Positions 35,501 through 43,208 of a stretch of 64,000 bases of DNA are shown here, piece after piece (the first letter of the stretch is position 1; each line of letters begins with the position of its first letter). The position numbers and the translations under genes are program-made. The notes under the pieces are model-generated. The model ran no database searches and was not told the origin of the DNA. It worked only from the letters and a program-made list of their open reading frames with translations. This DNA is from Paenibacillus_E sp040812395 (GTDB lineage Bacteria; Bacillota; Bacilli; Paenibacillales; NBRC-103111). The stretch covers positions 67,071-131,070 of the forward strand of contig NZ_JBFNXH010000017.1 of NCBI RefSeq assembly GCF_040812395.1, written 5' to 3'.

Positions 35501-36346
35501 CTTGTCGCTTCAGAGGGGCTTTCTGGCGAAGTACGTGCACTCGCGGGAGACAGCCCTGTGTATGATTTTACATTGACCTTAGACAATGCTCGCGTCCAGT
35601 GGACTAATCATCCTGTGACGGTAAAGATCCCATATAAGCTGGAAAAAGGGAAAAACCCGAACCAGGTTGTCGTCTACAATGTAGATAACCGTCCAGAAGT
35701 CGTCAATACGGGCTTGTTTGATAAAGGGTCAGGGAAGATCGTCTTCCTGCCAAAACATTTTAGCCAATATACGGTTGTTTACAAGAACGTCGACTTTGGT
35801 GATATTGGCGCTCTGTCATCTTTAACAAGCGATTCCATCCGTGCGATCGCAGCTAGAGGCGTCATTGTTGGAAAAGAACCAGGGAAGTACGACCCACAAG
35901 GAAAATTGACAAGAGCAGAGTTCGTGCAGATGCTGGTGAATTTGTTTGACGTTGCCGATCCTGCCGCTGCCAGCAAATTGACTGATGTAAAAGAAGGCGC
36001 TTGGTATTACAAAGCGGTGGGATTGGCTGAGAAACTCGGTATCGTGCAAGGTAAAACCGATGGCTCGTTTGGCATAAACGATGTCCTGACCAGACAGGAT
36101 ATGGCCGTCCTGCTCCATCGTGCACTTCTCGTTAGTGGCTATTCCCTGCCGCTGAATGAAAAGGCTGTTCCGGCCTTCGCCGATGAAGAGGATATTTCCG
36201 TATATGCAAAGAAAGAGGTTGAAGCACTGAAGCAAGCTAAAGCGCTGGTTGCAGATGCGAACGGAAGCTATGGACCGAAGTCGCCAGTCGACCGTGCGGA
36301 GGCTGCGGTTTTGATTAGTAACTTTTTGCAAATCGTGAATAATTAA
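32567..36346 (+). CDS. Cell-surface glycoside hydrolase family 9 (cellulase-type) with SLH anchors
   Basis: 1259 residues from a TTG (32567) with AAGGAG at ideal spacing; the frame upstream to 32489 is unlikely. Signal peptide to about LASA. A carbohydrate-binding-like N-terminal domain (about 35-215) is followed by a CelD_N Ig-like domain (APIKVNQVGY, about 222-320) and a GH9 catalytic domain (about 340-765) with GGWWDAGDMGKYV, NPLQLSFITGYGENRVHITHH, GYMPGGPN and ESNEQALNYNSPLIY (catalytic acid). Then a Big_2-like domain, a Ser/Gly linker near 860-885, a beta domain and three SLH repeats (about 1075-1259). It should cut beta-1,4-glucans while bound to secondary wall polymer. A terminator follows. 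Confidence 0.9.
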   Translation: MQKTNPNKAASIFLLMFVIAFTMVMPPSLASAEQATPVDYHPPGGEHWNKLRDIKLKDSAWGYGATATENVYLGQNARKVETNGFWADQLVVNGWQSFDVGPYYKNGRLEFDIVGKDGGESFKIGFRDVVHERLDSNGDFYKDNDNHPEETNLDALVNVNDYIQVTREWQHAAIPIKDIFDSNPLFDGSKIQLFKMTGNDTPITFWITNVKVTSPDTERSYAPIKVNQVGYLNYGEKYAHVSGYYNVLSADVGTPFQVKRTSDDSVVYSGALALVAAYDELSGEKVLKADFSRLNDIGEYYITVDGVAEKSVPFEIGPHIYDNLLNDVQKFFYFQRANVDLLPKHAGIFARTGLHKDDANLPLRSNPSVTKDVYGGWWDAGDMGKYVTAAATAVSDLLWAYESFPHKFTDGQLNIPESGNGISDLLDEIKVETDFFLKMQEKTSGGFYAYVLREPSPNRFIIDGNGPESIIPTAQTATTVGALAHAYIVFKDVPGLEDYANTLLASAVRGWDYLKAHPEFIPQPKDPKNDNGPYYDDDDKNDRFYAAAVLYRATGEARYNDYVVANYKAFESKFEKADFSHGIGSMEQIGFYHYLSSSAPSEEVKAWFVPKYKEWIKKVINSTTHEAVWRNSTNKGFYWGANSNIASVAISLDIGSRIIGEYDERMIQVASGNLNYLLGINPLQLSFITGYGENRVHITHHEVYMRDFIKEMPNGYMPGGPNNNGKFNFSAKAYNQATVDWESNEQALNYNSPLIYLTALLTDVPNKTFSESIQLDSKSSTFVIGETKKVTATVMPTEAYFKRLQVTSADESVAKVTNIVYNEGAGLTSFDVTAIKQGNTEIKVQSIDGRINAKYQAAVVSGSGSSSGSGSGSSSSSGSSSGTTDSNPKQDGTVPLTRESLEKAARSAVNGKITISVNIASGLKKVVVELPGDWIQTLDTASIKSISIEALGSTVELDQAFLKKLTKDGAGKLAIGIALVASEGLSGEVRALAGDSPVYDFTLTLDNARVQWTNHPVTVKIPYKLEKGKNPNQVVVYNVDNRPEVVNTGLFDKGSGKIVFLPKHFSQYTVVYKNVDFGDIGALSSLTSDSIRAIAARGVIVGKEPGKYDPQGKLTRAEFVQMLVNLFDVADPAAASKLTDVKEGAWYYKAVGLAEKLGIVQGKTDGSFGINDVLTRQDMAVLLHRALLVSGYSLPLNEKAVPAFADEEDISVYAKKEVEALKQAKALVADANGSYGPKSPVDRAEAAVLISNFLQIVNN

Positions 36347-36370
36347 TCAAGCAATTCATACAGACAAATG

Positions 36371-36410
36371 AAAAAAGCTAGTTCCGCAATCAATGCGGGC
36401 TAGCTTTTTT
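36371..36410. terminator. Bidirectional terminator between convergent genes
   Basis: AAAAAAGCTAG pairs with CTAGCTTTTTT, with an inner CCGC/GCGG. Confidence 0.9.
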
Positions 36411-36426
36411 CACAATGACCTACGGC

Positions 36427-36813
36427 CTACTTTTCCTTATTAGGCCCCGTAGTCTTGGCATCGATCGTCTCCAGAAAGTCGGTTGTCGTTCGCACGACAT
36501 ACTTGACTTCGTCCAGACCGCGCTCCATCAGCATGCTTTTGTGAATATCAAGGATAAGCTTCTTCTCGTGAATGCCATCTAGGCCGTCGAGCTTCTGGAA
36601 ATTGAACAACTCGCTCGGATCAATTTCCAAGGCGTTCATCAGATTTTCCAGCGTAGTTAAGGAGATGTTTCGTTGGCCTCTTTCGATGTCGGATATGTGC
36701 GATTTGCTCATGCCAGTATTTCCTGTTTTCTCAGCTAATTGATCCTGTGTTAACCCCTTTAGCTTTCTAATCATACGCAGCCGTTCGCCAACCAGCTTCA
36801 AAAAGTCGGACAT
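36427..36813 (-). CDS. XRE-family regulator
   Basis: 128 residues from the ATG at 36813 (GAGGTGA upstream; an ATG at 36822 is too close to the site). HTH_3 domain at about 5-65 (LRMIRKLKGLTQDQLAEKTGN, MSKSHISDIERGQRNIS) and a helical C-terminus that may dimerise. A perfect 15-bp palindrome covers its ribosome binding site region. It is divergent from the rtcB-AAA genes 490 bp away, so it may control them as well as itself. Confidence 0.85.
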   Translation of the reverse strand: MSDFLKLVGERLRMIRKLKGLTQDQLAEKTGNTGMSKSHISDIERGQRNISLTTLENLMNALEIDPSELFNFQKLDGLDGIHEKKLILDIHKSMLMERGLDEVKYVVRTTTDFLETIDAKTTGPNKEK

Positions 36814-36820
36814 GTCATTC

Positions 36821-36835
36821 ACCTCAAATTGAGGT
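36821..36835. promoter_or_regulatory. Palindromic operator candidate
   Basis: ACCTCAAATTGAGGT is a perfect 15-bp palindrome directly upstream of the XRE start codon, spanning its GAGGT ribosome binding site. Binding there would block initiation or transcription. Confidence 0.6.
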
Positions 36836-37138
36836 TATTGAAATCGCGCAGAAAATGAGATACCTCCATGGTAGAACTTTAAGTTGGAATTCGGTGACAT
36901 GGGTACTTTATATAAAGTGTAATAACATTTGTTTTAATGAATCTTTCCGCCATCGGCTTATTGACGGCAATTGGATTCAGGAAGTAAGATGTTTGTAAAT
37001 GAATGGAAGGGAGATCGATGAGTATGATTTGCATCCATAACAACAATCTGACAATTGCATATAGTATCATTCCATCGGTCTCAGCGGACTTATGACGATT
37101 AAATAGGGATTTCATGTGCCTTTTTTTAAGTTCATTCG

Positions 37139-37175
37139 TAAAGCTATGGACGATGTGCGTCTATGGCTTTTTTGC
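37139..37175 (+). terminator. Attenuator-like hairpin upstream of rtcB
   Basis: AAAGCTATGGACG pairs with CGTCTATGGCTTT (two G-U pairs), followed by TTTT. It lies 130 bp before rtcB in the leader. Confidence 0.5.
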
Positions 37176-37209
37176 ATTCAAAAAAAGTACGGAGGAGAGG
37201 GTGAGTCTG

Positions 37210-37389
37210 ATGCAAGAGGAGAAGCGATCGCAGTCCAGTAAGTCATTTTTATATGAAAGAACTGCCAATAGATCTTGGGGTTCAATGAGAGGAAAGAGTG
37301 TTAATCATGAACAAAAACGAAACGTATTATCAGCAGGTGCAGCTCCCATCCGGGATTGTGCATGTGTATGCAGGGGATGCCCTGTTTAA
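37210..37389 (+). other. Possible leader reading frame overlapping the rtcB start
   Basis: 59 codons from an ATG preceded by GGAGGAGAGG, ending 83 bp inside rtcB in another frame. The product (MQEEKRSQSSKSFLYERT... with a Cys-rich end) resembles nothing known. It may be a translational leader or chance. Confidence 0.2.
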
Positions 37390-38734
37390 AGATTTGGATT
37401 ATAAAGTGTTTGCGATGGCAAACAATAATTTGCAAATCCCCAATCAAGTGTATATGAGCTATACCCCGGATGTGCATGTAGGCGAGGGTACATGTATTGG
37501 AACCACGGCGGTGTGGAACGCCAATGATGGCTACGTATCGCCATCTATCGTCGGAAGCGATATCGGCTGCGGCATGAGGGTTCACCTGACGAATTTGCAT
37601 AAGGATGACTTAAAGGAAGTGAAGCTGCGGCGCAAGCTTGTTAAAGCGATTGAGAAGTATTTGCCGGTGGAGGATCATGCGAGGGGGCATTTTTCAGATA
37701 TTCGCCTGGAGCATGTGGTCAAAAATGGGCTGCATGGCCTGCCAAAAAAGTATATCCCTGACGGATATACCCCACGCAAGGCGACATCGCTGACTCATGT
37801 GGAGCGAAGCAAGTTTACTTTTGATGAAAATGCGTTGAATCTGTTTCCAGAGAAGGTTTGGCATCGTGCGCATCGTCAGCTCGGAACGCTCGGGAACGGT
37901 AATCACTTTGTTGAGATTCAGTCTATCGAAATAGCAGAAGAGCAGCGGGAGGTAGCGGAAGCTTGGGGGCTGTCCGACGGTCAAGTGGTGGTGATGATCC
38001 ACTCAGGTTCGCGATCCTGGGGAGGCTCCGTAAGCCAGTATTGCGGAAGCCTGATAACGAAAATGATGCGGGCCGAGGGGCTCGGGACGGCTGATCCGAA
38101 GCTACTGTTTGCACCGCTAGCACATCCCTATGCGCAGTCGTATGTGGATTTGATGTACTCCGCATTGAATTATGCGGTCGTGAATCGGCATCTGATCGCA
38201 TATGCAGTCAGGGAAGCGGGCAAGGATGTATTTGGATCCAAATTCGAGATGACGACGTTGTATGATCTCATGCACAATTACGCATGGGAAGAGAAGCACG
38301 AGGGAGAGTCCTATTTTATCCATCGTAAAGGAGCTACTAGAGCGCTTCCGGCTAACCATCCGGACAATCCGGCGCCCTATTTGAGCACAGGACATCCTGC
38401 ACTGATCCCAGGTTCCATGGGAACGGCCTCCTATATCATGGTAGGTTCCCCGGAGGGAAGGAACAATTATTACTCGATCTGTCATGGAGCAGGACGAATT
38501 CGCTCGCGCAGCGCGACGAAGAGATTGGTAACCTTGAACGAGTTTTCCTCATCGCTCAAAGTAGGCTCGGAAGAGGAGATTGTTGTGAATCAGCGATCTT
38601 TGGAGTCTATTTTGGATGAGTCCCCACAAGCCTATAAGGATGTTGATCAAATTATCGAAAGTGTCGTAGGAGCGGGCTTGGCTCAAGTCGTAGCTAAATG
38701 CAAACCGATGGCGACAGTGAAAGGTGCGAAATGA
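37307..38734 (+). CDS. rtcB: RtcB-family RNA ligase
   Basis: 475 residues from the ATG at 37307 (GAGAGGAAAG upstream; a GTG three codons earlier is possible). RtcB motifs in order: GSDIGCGMR (83-91, metal Cys), LGNGNHFVEIQ, VMIHSGSRSWGG (His and Ser near 232), ICHGAGRIRSRS (about 391-402, with the His guanylylated by GTP). It joins 2',3'-cyclic phosphate or 3'-phosphate RNA ends to 5'-OH ends in RNA repair. It is about 70 residues longer than E. coli RtcB. The downstream AAA+ gene overlaps its stop (ATGA), so the two are translated together. No rtcA or rtcR is present. Confidence 0.93.
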   Translation: MNKNETYYQQVQLPSGIVHVYAGDALFKDLDYKVFAMANNNLQIPNQVYMSYTPDVHVGEGTCIGTTAVWNANDGYVSPSIVGSDIGCGMRVHLTNLHKDDLKEVKLRRKLVKAIEKYLPVEDHARGHFSDIRLEHVVKNGLHGLPKKYIPDGYTPRKATSLTHVERSKFTFDENALNLFPEKVWHRAHRQLGTLGNGNHFVEIQSIEIAEEQREVAEAWGLSDGQVVVMIHSGSRSWGGSVSQYCGSLITKMMRAEGLGTADPKLLFAPLAHPYAQSYVDLMYSALNYAVVNRHLIAYAVREAGKDVFGSKFEMTTLYDLMHNYAWEEKHEGESYFIHRKGATRALPANHPDNPAPYLSTGHPALIPGSMGTASYIMVGSPEGRNNYYSICHGAGRIRSRSATKRLVTLNEFSSSLKVGSEEEIVVNQRSLESILDESPQAYKDVDQIIESVVGAGLAQVVAKCKPMATVKGAK

Positions 38735-40032
38735 TGATAAATAAAGAACATCGAAGTGCAACCGCTGTCGTCACTCATCAAAAAACGGATAACTGTGTCA
38801 TGACCGCTTATAACGATTATGCGTATGTGCAGGAAAGGATACAAAATCTCCTGCAAGAACGGTACCATCAGCATTTTGAGCTCTATGTGAGCGATGATGG
38901 GAAAGAGGATTACTGGGAGCTGCTTGAGCAGGATGTGAAATCCGGTGATGCCGGTGTCCAGCTTGTTTCTCGCATTTTCGATCATATCGAATCGAAAGGG
39001 TTTGGAATCGTAGGAGGGAATGAAGATACATATTATCAGACTTTTCCTACGTTAATGAATAATGTATTTGCTTATCCCGCATGGGGCGTGGCTCTGGCGA
39101 GGATCCCCGCTTTTCGGTTGCATGGAATAGGTTACGGGGATTTTGTATTTGCTGTGGATGATGCCAGCTTGAAAGGCTTTTTAAATTATTCGCGCTTGCG
39201 GCGAAGGGATTTGGATCGCTGTCAGGTGACTGTATTTACAGATGGCCCCAATGGCATGGAGAGGGAACTGTCCCCTATTACTCGAATGGTAGATCGGACA
39301 GAAGTCATTATGAAGGATGATGTGAAAGAGGAGATTTACCGTTCGATCGATCAGTTTTTTGCCCAAGACCGAGCATTTTTTCGTGATTACCAGATCCCGT
39401 ACAAAAGAGGGATTCTGCTTTACGGTAAGCCGGGAAACGGCAAAACGACTCTCGTCAAATCGATTGCCGGCAGCGTAAAAGCGCCTGTTGCCTATTGGCA
39501 GATTACGGAGCATACCTGCAGTGATTCCATGCAAGAGGTTTTCCAGGCTGCTGCGAACATGTCGCCTATGATTCTTGTCATCGAAGACATCGATTCCATG
39601 CCGGAGCGGGCGCGGTCCTATTTTCTGAATCTGTTGGACGGGGCAACTTCGCAGGAAGGCATGTTTGTGATAGGTACGACGAATTATCCGGACAGAATCG
39701 ACCCAGCCTTGATGAATCGGGCGGGAAGATTCGACCGTGCTTATGAAATTAAGCTGCCGGATGAGGAACTCAGGTTAACCTATTTAGAGCAAAAAGGGAT
39801 GGATAAACTTTTGAACAAGGAGATGATGAGAACAACCGCAAAGCTTACAGAGGGATTCACCTTTGCCCAATTGAATGAGCTTTACGTGTCCTCGGCATTG
39901 GAGTGGCATTACGAGCAAAAGCTCCAAATAGAGAAGCTCATTAAAGCAATGAAATCGGATCTTCATAAGGGGCAGACGCTATCGTGGCTGAAAGAGGAAT
40001 CGGAGATACGGGTCGGATTTTTGGCGATGTAA
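38731..40032 (+). CDS. AAA+ ATPase coupled to rtcB
   Basis: 433 residues; start ATG overlaps the rtcB stop as ATGA. N-terminal domain (about 1-190) of unknown fold. AAA core: Walker A LLYGKPGNGKTTL (about 229-241), Walker B ILVIEDIDSM, sensor 1 VIGTTNYPD, arginine-finger region RAGRFDRAYE. This is the FtsH/BCS1/Cdc48-like branch, without protease or membrane segments. In this position it may remodel RtcB, its RNA substrate or a partner complex. Confidence 0.88.
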   Translation: MMINKEHRSATAVVTHQKTDNCVMTAYNDYAYVQERIQNLLQERYHQHFELYVSDDGKEDYWELLEQDVKSGDAGVQLVSRIFDHIESKGFGIVGGNEDTYYQTFPTLMNNVFAYPAWGVALARIPAFRLHGIGYGDFVFAVDDASLKGFLNYSRLRRRDLDRCQVTVFTDGPNGMERELSPITRMVDRTEVIMKDDVKEEIYRSIDQFFAQDRAFFRDYQIPYKRGILLYGKPGNGKTTLVKSIAGSVKAPVAYWQITEHTCSDSMQEVFQAAANMSPMILVIEDIDSMPERARSYFLNLLDGATSQEGMFVIGTTNYPDRIDPALMNRAGRFDRAYEIKLPDEELRLTYLEQKGMDKLLNKEMMRTTAKLTEGFTFAQLNELYVSSALEWHYEQKLQIEKLIKAMKSDLHKGQTLSWLKEESEIRVGFLAM

Positions 40033-40055
40033 GTAGGCGAATTAGAAGGAAGCTT

Positions 40056-40172
40056 ATGAATATAAGTAAAGAGGCGAAATGGTCGGCGGCGAAGATGCCT
40101 CAATTGAAAAAAAGAACCGCTAAACACTTGGATGACCGAGCGTTCAGCAGTTCTTCTATGTCCCAAAAATGA
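40056..40172 (+). CDS. Possible 38-residue basic protein
   Basis: ATG with AGAAGGAAG 7 bp upstream, 23 bp after the AAA+ gene. Product MNISKEAKWSAAKMPQLKKR then TAKHLDDRAFSSSSMSQK, basic and Ser-rich. It could be a small partner of the rtcB operon; nothing else supports it. Confidence 0.3.
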   Translation: MNISKEAKWSAAKMPQLKKRTAKHLDDRAFSSSSMSQK

Positions 40173-40249
40173 CATTAACTATTTTCGTTGGAAAGCTTGA
40201 GTGTCTCCAGTAGCTTAAATAACAAGCTAAGCACAATGGTAGTGGTTAT

Positions 40250-40629
40250 TTGCTGGATACTAATATTGCAATTGTAATTCTTGTAAATGAGGAGTCTGCA
40301 ATCGATTTTATTCAACAAGCCTCTAGAGATAAAATGTCGATTTATTTTTCTGTAATTACTGAGTGCGAGGTATTTGCGGGCTTAAAACCTGAAGAACAAT
40401 TACGGGCGGAAAAACTATTTACCGCTAGGAGATGTTAGAGGTAACTTCCGAATATGCCAAGCTAGCTGGAACTATTCGGAGGGATCAAAAGGGTAAAGGA
40501 AGAAAGCTAAAGACTCCTGATGCCATTATTATTGCTACTGCCCTTTTTAATGAATTAACGTTAATATCAAGAGATTCCGACATGAATTTTGTCCAGAATG
40601 AACTCGGAGTTTCGATGATAAAAATTTAG
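40250..40629 (+). pseudogene. VapC-type PIN toxin split by a frameshift
   Basis: LLDTNIAIVILVN, ITECEVFAGLKPEEQ and FTARR in one frame; LEVTSEYAKLAGTIRR, KTPDAIIIATALFNE and LISRDSDMNF in the next. All four PIN acidic positions (D of LDTN, E of ECEVF, D of PDA, D of RDSD) are present, but the frame breaks near 40432. A second slip may affect the start, since a proper ATG at about 40238 is in another frame. No antitoxin gene is seen upstream. Confidence 0.75.
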
Positions 40630-40650
40630 ATTTGATATTATTTTATGCTA

Positions 40651-40692
40651 CCGTCTATTTTCACAATGTAAAGTGAGAATAGACGGTTTTTT
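40651..40692. terminator. Intrinsic terminator
   Basis: CCGTCTATTTTCAC pairs with GTGAGAATAGACGG (one G-T), 8-nt loop, then TTTTTT. Confidence 0.85.
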
Positions 40693-40814
40693 CTGGGCCA
40701 ATCCAGTTAATGGATTGCTTTTTCATATACTTCTTTAATAGACAAGATGGGGATAACAAGGTAATATTTAGCTGAATTACAAATATTTAAACAAGAGAAG
40801 GGGCATTCAAACCA

Positions 40815-42920
40815 ATGAAATTACATTTCTATTTTCTCGCTATATGCCTAATTATCGGCTCATTATTATTGCCTGCACGAACTCAAGCAGCAACGACAGG
40901 GACAAAGATAAAGATTGAGGATCCCGTTCTTGAAAAGGCTATTCGTGAAGAGTTGAAGTTGAGTGATGATCAAACACTGGATTACGAAGCGTTACAGAAG
41001 CTGAATTCTCTATATCCTAAAGGATCAGAGAAGGTGAAGAGTCTAAAAGGTTTGGAGATGGCGTATAATCTAACCGAGTTGTTTCTGCCTCAGCAGGAAA
41101 TTACGGATATTGGTCCTCTTCGCAATTTATATCAGTTGAAATTTCTGGCGTTGGACCATAATCAAATCAAGAATGTATGCACGATATCCAGTTTAACGAA
41201 ATTGCAGAAGCTGCTCATCAGCAACAACGAAATTGAAGACATCAGTTGCCTCTCTCGGTTGACATCACTTACAGATCTCCTTGCCAGTAGTAATAAAATT
41301 CAAGACATCACTCCCCTGAATAAACTAAGAATAAAGTGGCTGGATGTCGTAAATAACCCTGTTTCTGACGTTTCTTCGATTACTGCGATGAATGAATTGC
41401 GTACTCTTTTTATTGATGAAGAAAAGCTGAATGAGAAGTCGAAGGAGTTGCTCCAGCATCTTAGCCAATCTGGTATCACCTTGAATCATGCGCCTAATAG
41501 ATCGGATCTGACCTCGGGCATGGCTGTTATGGTAAATAACGAGCGAGTGTTATTTGAGCATTCACCTATTGCTGAAGCGGGGACGACACTGGTACAGTTC
41601 CGGCCGCTTTTTGAAAAGCTGGGCTTTACGATTCAGTGGAATAACGATACGAGCACAATACAAGCTGATAAAGAGGGGGTTCACTTCTCCCTGCAAGTCG
41701 ATAATGTGAATGCCAGTCTGAATGGTTCTTCCCACGAACTTCCCGTTGCTCCCAAAAATGTGGATGGGAACATCTTCGTCCCGATCCGTTTTGTTGGAGA
41801 AGCATCCAAGTATGATGTAACTTGGGTGGGCAGCACCAAGACGATTTATCTCATGCCGATACATAATGTAGTAAGCCCAGATGGAATGTCTCAGATAACA
41901 GTAAGTGGGAAATGGCTTAATAGGATTCCTACTACTGAAAATATGTTCCAAATGTATATGGTGAATGGAAGCAATGTGCTATTTTCAACCACAGAGTCTA
42001 AGGCCGGTTTGCCTCAAATCAAAACGCTTGCGGATTATGAGAACGCCGTCAAAAAATCGTTAGAACCACAGAAAATTAAGGACTTTAGTGAAGATATGAA
42101 AATGAAGATTAATGGCATGGGTGCTAGCCAATTTACTTACTCGGTTAATGCGGAAAATGGTAGCAATTATACAATTGTCCAGACGCTGATTAATGGGAAA
42201 TACGGATATTTTAGAATTGTTTTAATAACTAGAGATGCGGTAAGCTCGGAGATCAATCAAGACTATCAGAACATCGTTCAGACCTTTCAAGAACTCAAAA
42301 CAATCTATCAATTAAACCAGGAGAAATTCAGCACATTGTCTCCGAAAGAACGTGTATTGGATGCTGCGCACTATTACCGGAAGTTGGGGTTCTTTGAAAA
42401 AGATAAGAGCCTGACTGCTCAGCAATTTGACGATAAGTTTATAGAGTTCTATAAAGGTTTCGTTGATGAGGATTGGGATCCGTTCAATTCAAAAGAGGGG
42501 TTCGATGCGTTTGCCGATCTATATGTTTTACAGCAGGATACGGATCGGGTTTGGATGGAGGATACCGAGGCTGATGTAGGGCAAGGTAATGATAGTTATG
42601 TGCAAGCTTTGAAAAATTGGAGCGCTATCTCTCGCGGAACGTTTAAGCCAACAGATATTGTCGAGAAATGGGAGTCAGAAGAAGGACCCATTACGGTTAC
42701 TTTCACCTTAAATGGACAAAAGAAATCCGTACATCCACTGTATATGAACGATTTTTTGGATACGGAAATACTAAAGGAGATCAATATCCTGATCAGGGAT
42801 TCGGGGTATCAATTTGCTGAAGTTGTCATTGATCAAGAGGTTTTTGTTACTGTGTTGACAGCTGAAGAGAAACAAAACATACAAAAGGATCGATTTATGG
42901 ATTTTGTTTCTTTTGAATAA
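40815..42920 (+). CDS. Exported LRR protein with CuAO_N domain and long unknown C-terminus
   Basis: 701 residues; site GAAGGGG. Signal peptide to about TQA. Short internalin-like LRR block (about 80-215, five or six repeats such as LFLPQQEITDIGPL), then a CuAO_N pair (about 240-350: LVQFRPLFEKLGF, IFVPIRFVGEAS), then about 350 residues without clear homology (a beta-rich part and an EKWESEEGPITVTF segment). It has the same LRR then CuAO_N order as the gene at 10536, with a C-terminal extension that one lacks. Surface location likely; ligand unknown. Confidence 0.8.
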   Translation: MKLHFYFLAICLIIGSLLLPARTQAATTGTKIKIEDPVLEKAIREELKLSDDQTLDYEALQKLNSLYPKGSEKVKSLKGLEMAYNLTELFLPQQEITDIGPLRNLYQLKFLALDHNQIKNVCTISSLTKLQKLLISNNEIEDISCLSRLTSLTDLLASSNKIQDITPLNKLRIKWLDVVNNPVSDVSSITAMNELRTLFIDEEKLNEKSKELLQHLSQSGITLNHAPNRSDLTSGMAVMVNNERVLFEHSPIAEAGTTLVQFRPLFEKLGFTIQWNNDTSTIQADKEGVHFSLQVDNVNASLNGSSHELPVAPKNVDGNIFVPIRFVGEASKYDVTWVGSTKTIYLMPIHNVVSPDGMSQITVSGKWLNRIPTTENMFQMYMVNGSNVLFSTTESKAGLPQIKTLADYENAVKKSLEPQKIKDFSEDMKMKINGMGASQFTYSVNAENGSNYTIVQTLINGKYGYFRIVLITRDAVSSEINQDYQNIVQTFQELKTIYQLNQEKFSTLSPKERVLDAAHYYRKLGFFEKDKSLTAQQFDDKFIEFYKGFVDEDWDPFNSKEGFDAFADLYVLQQDTDRVWMEDTEADVGQGNDSYVQALKNWSAISRGTFKPTDIVEKWESEEGPITVTFTLNGQKKSVHPLYMNDFLDTEILKEINILIRDSGYQFAEVVIDQEVFVTVLTAEEKQNIQKDRFMDFVSFE

Positions 42921-43208
42921 TTAAGGGTATTAACAAAAACATTGAAATCTAAGCTTGGGTGGCTTTCGCATGTAGGAAAGGAGGCCTTTTCTACTTATGT
43001 TAGCAATAATTATGCCTTAATTACCAAACTGTTTGTCGCTGAGAAAAGCCACCTTCGTCAGGTGGACTGGTATATGAATTTGGATCATATGATGGAGGCA
43101 TACGTAAAAATTTGTAAAAAATTTATACTTATCTCCTAATTCTTCTAGTATAATTCGGATTATTGAGTATTTTCGAAATTAGTCTGAATTTATTAGGAGG
43201 ATGTATTC

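Larger units (their letters stand above)
36814..37306. other. 493-bp divergent gap between the XRE gene and rtcB
   Basis: Contains the palindrome, a terminator-like hairpin and a possible leader reading frame with a strong ribosome binding site. Confidence 0.5.

Noticed and set aside
42942..43139. 65-codon frame between two surface-protein genes
   Set aside because: No ribosome binding site or recognisable motif. The stretch contains CCACCT/AGGTGG pairing that looks more like leader RNA structure, but no riboswitch class fits.
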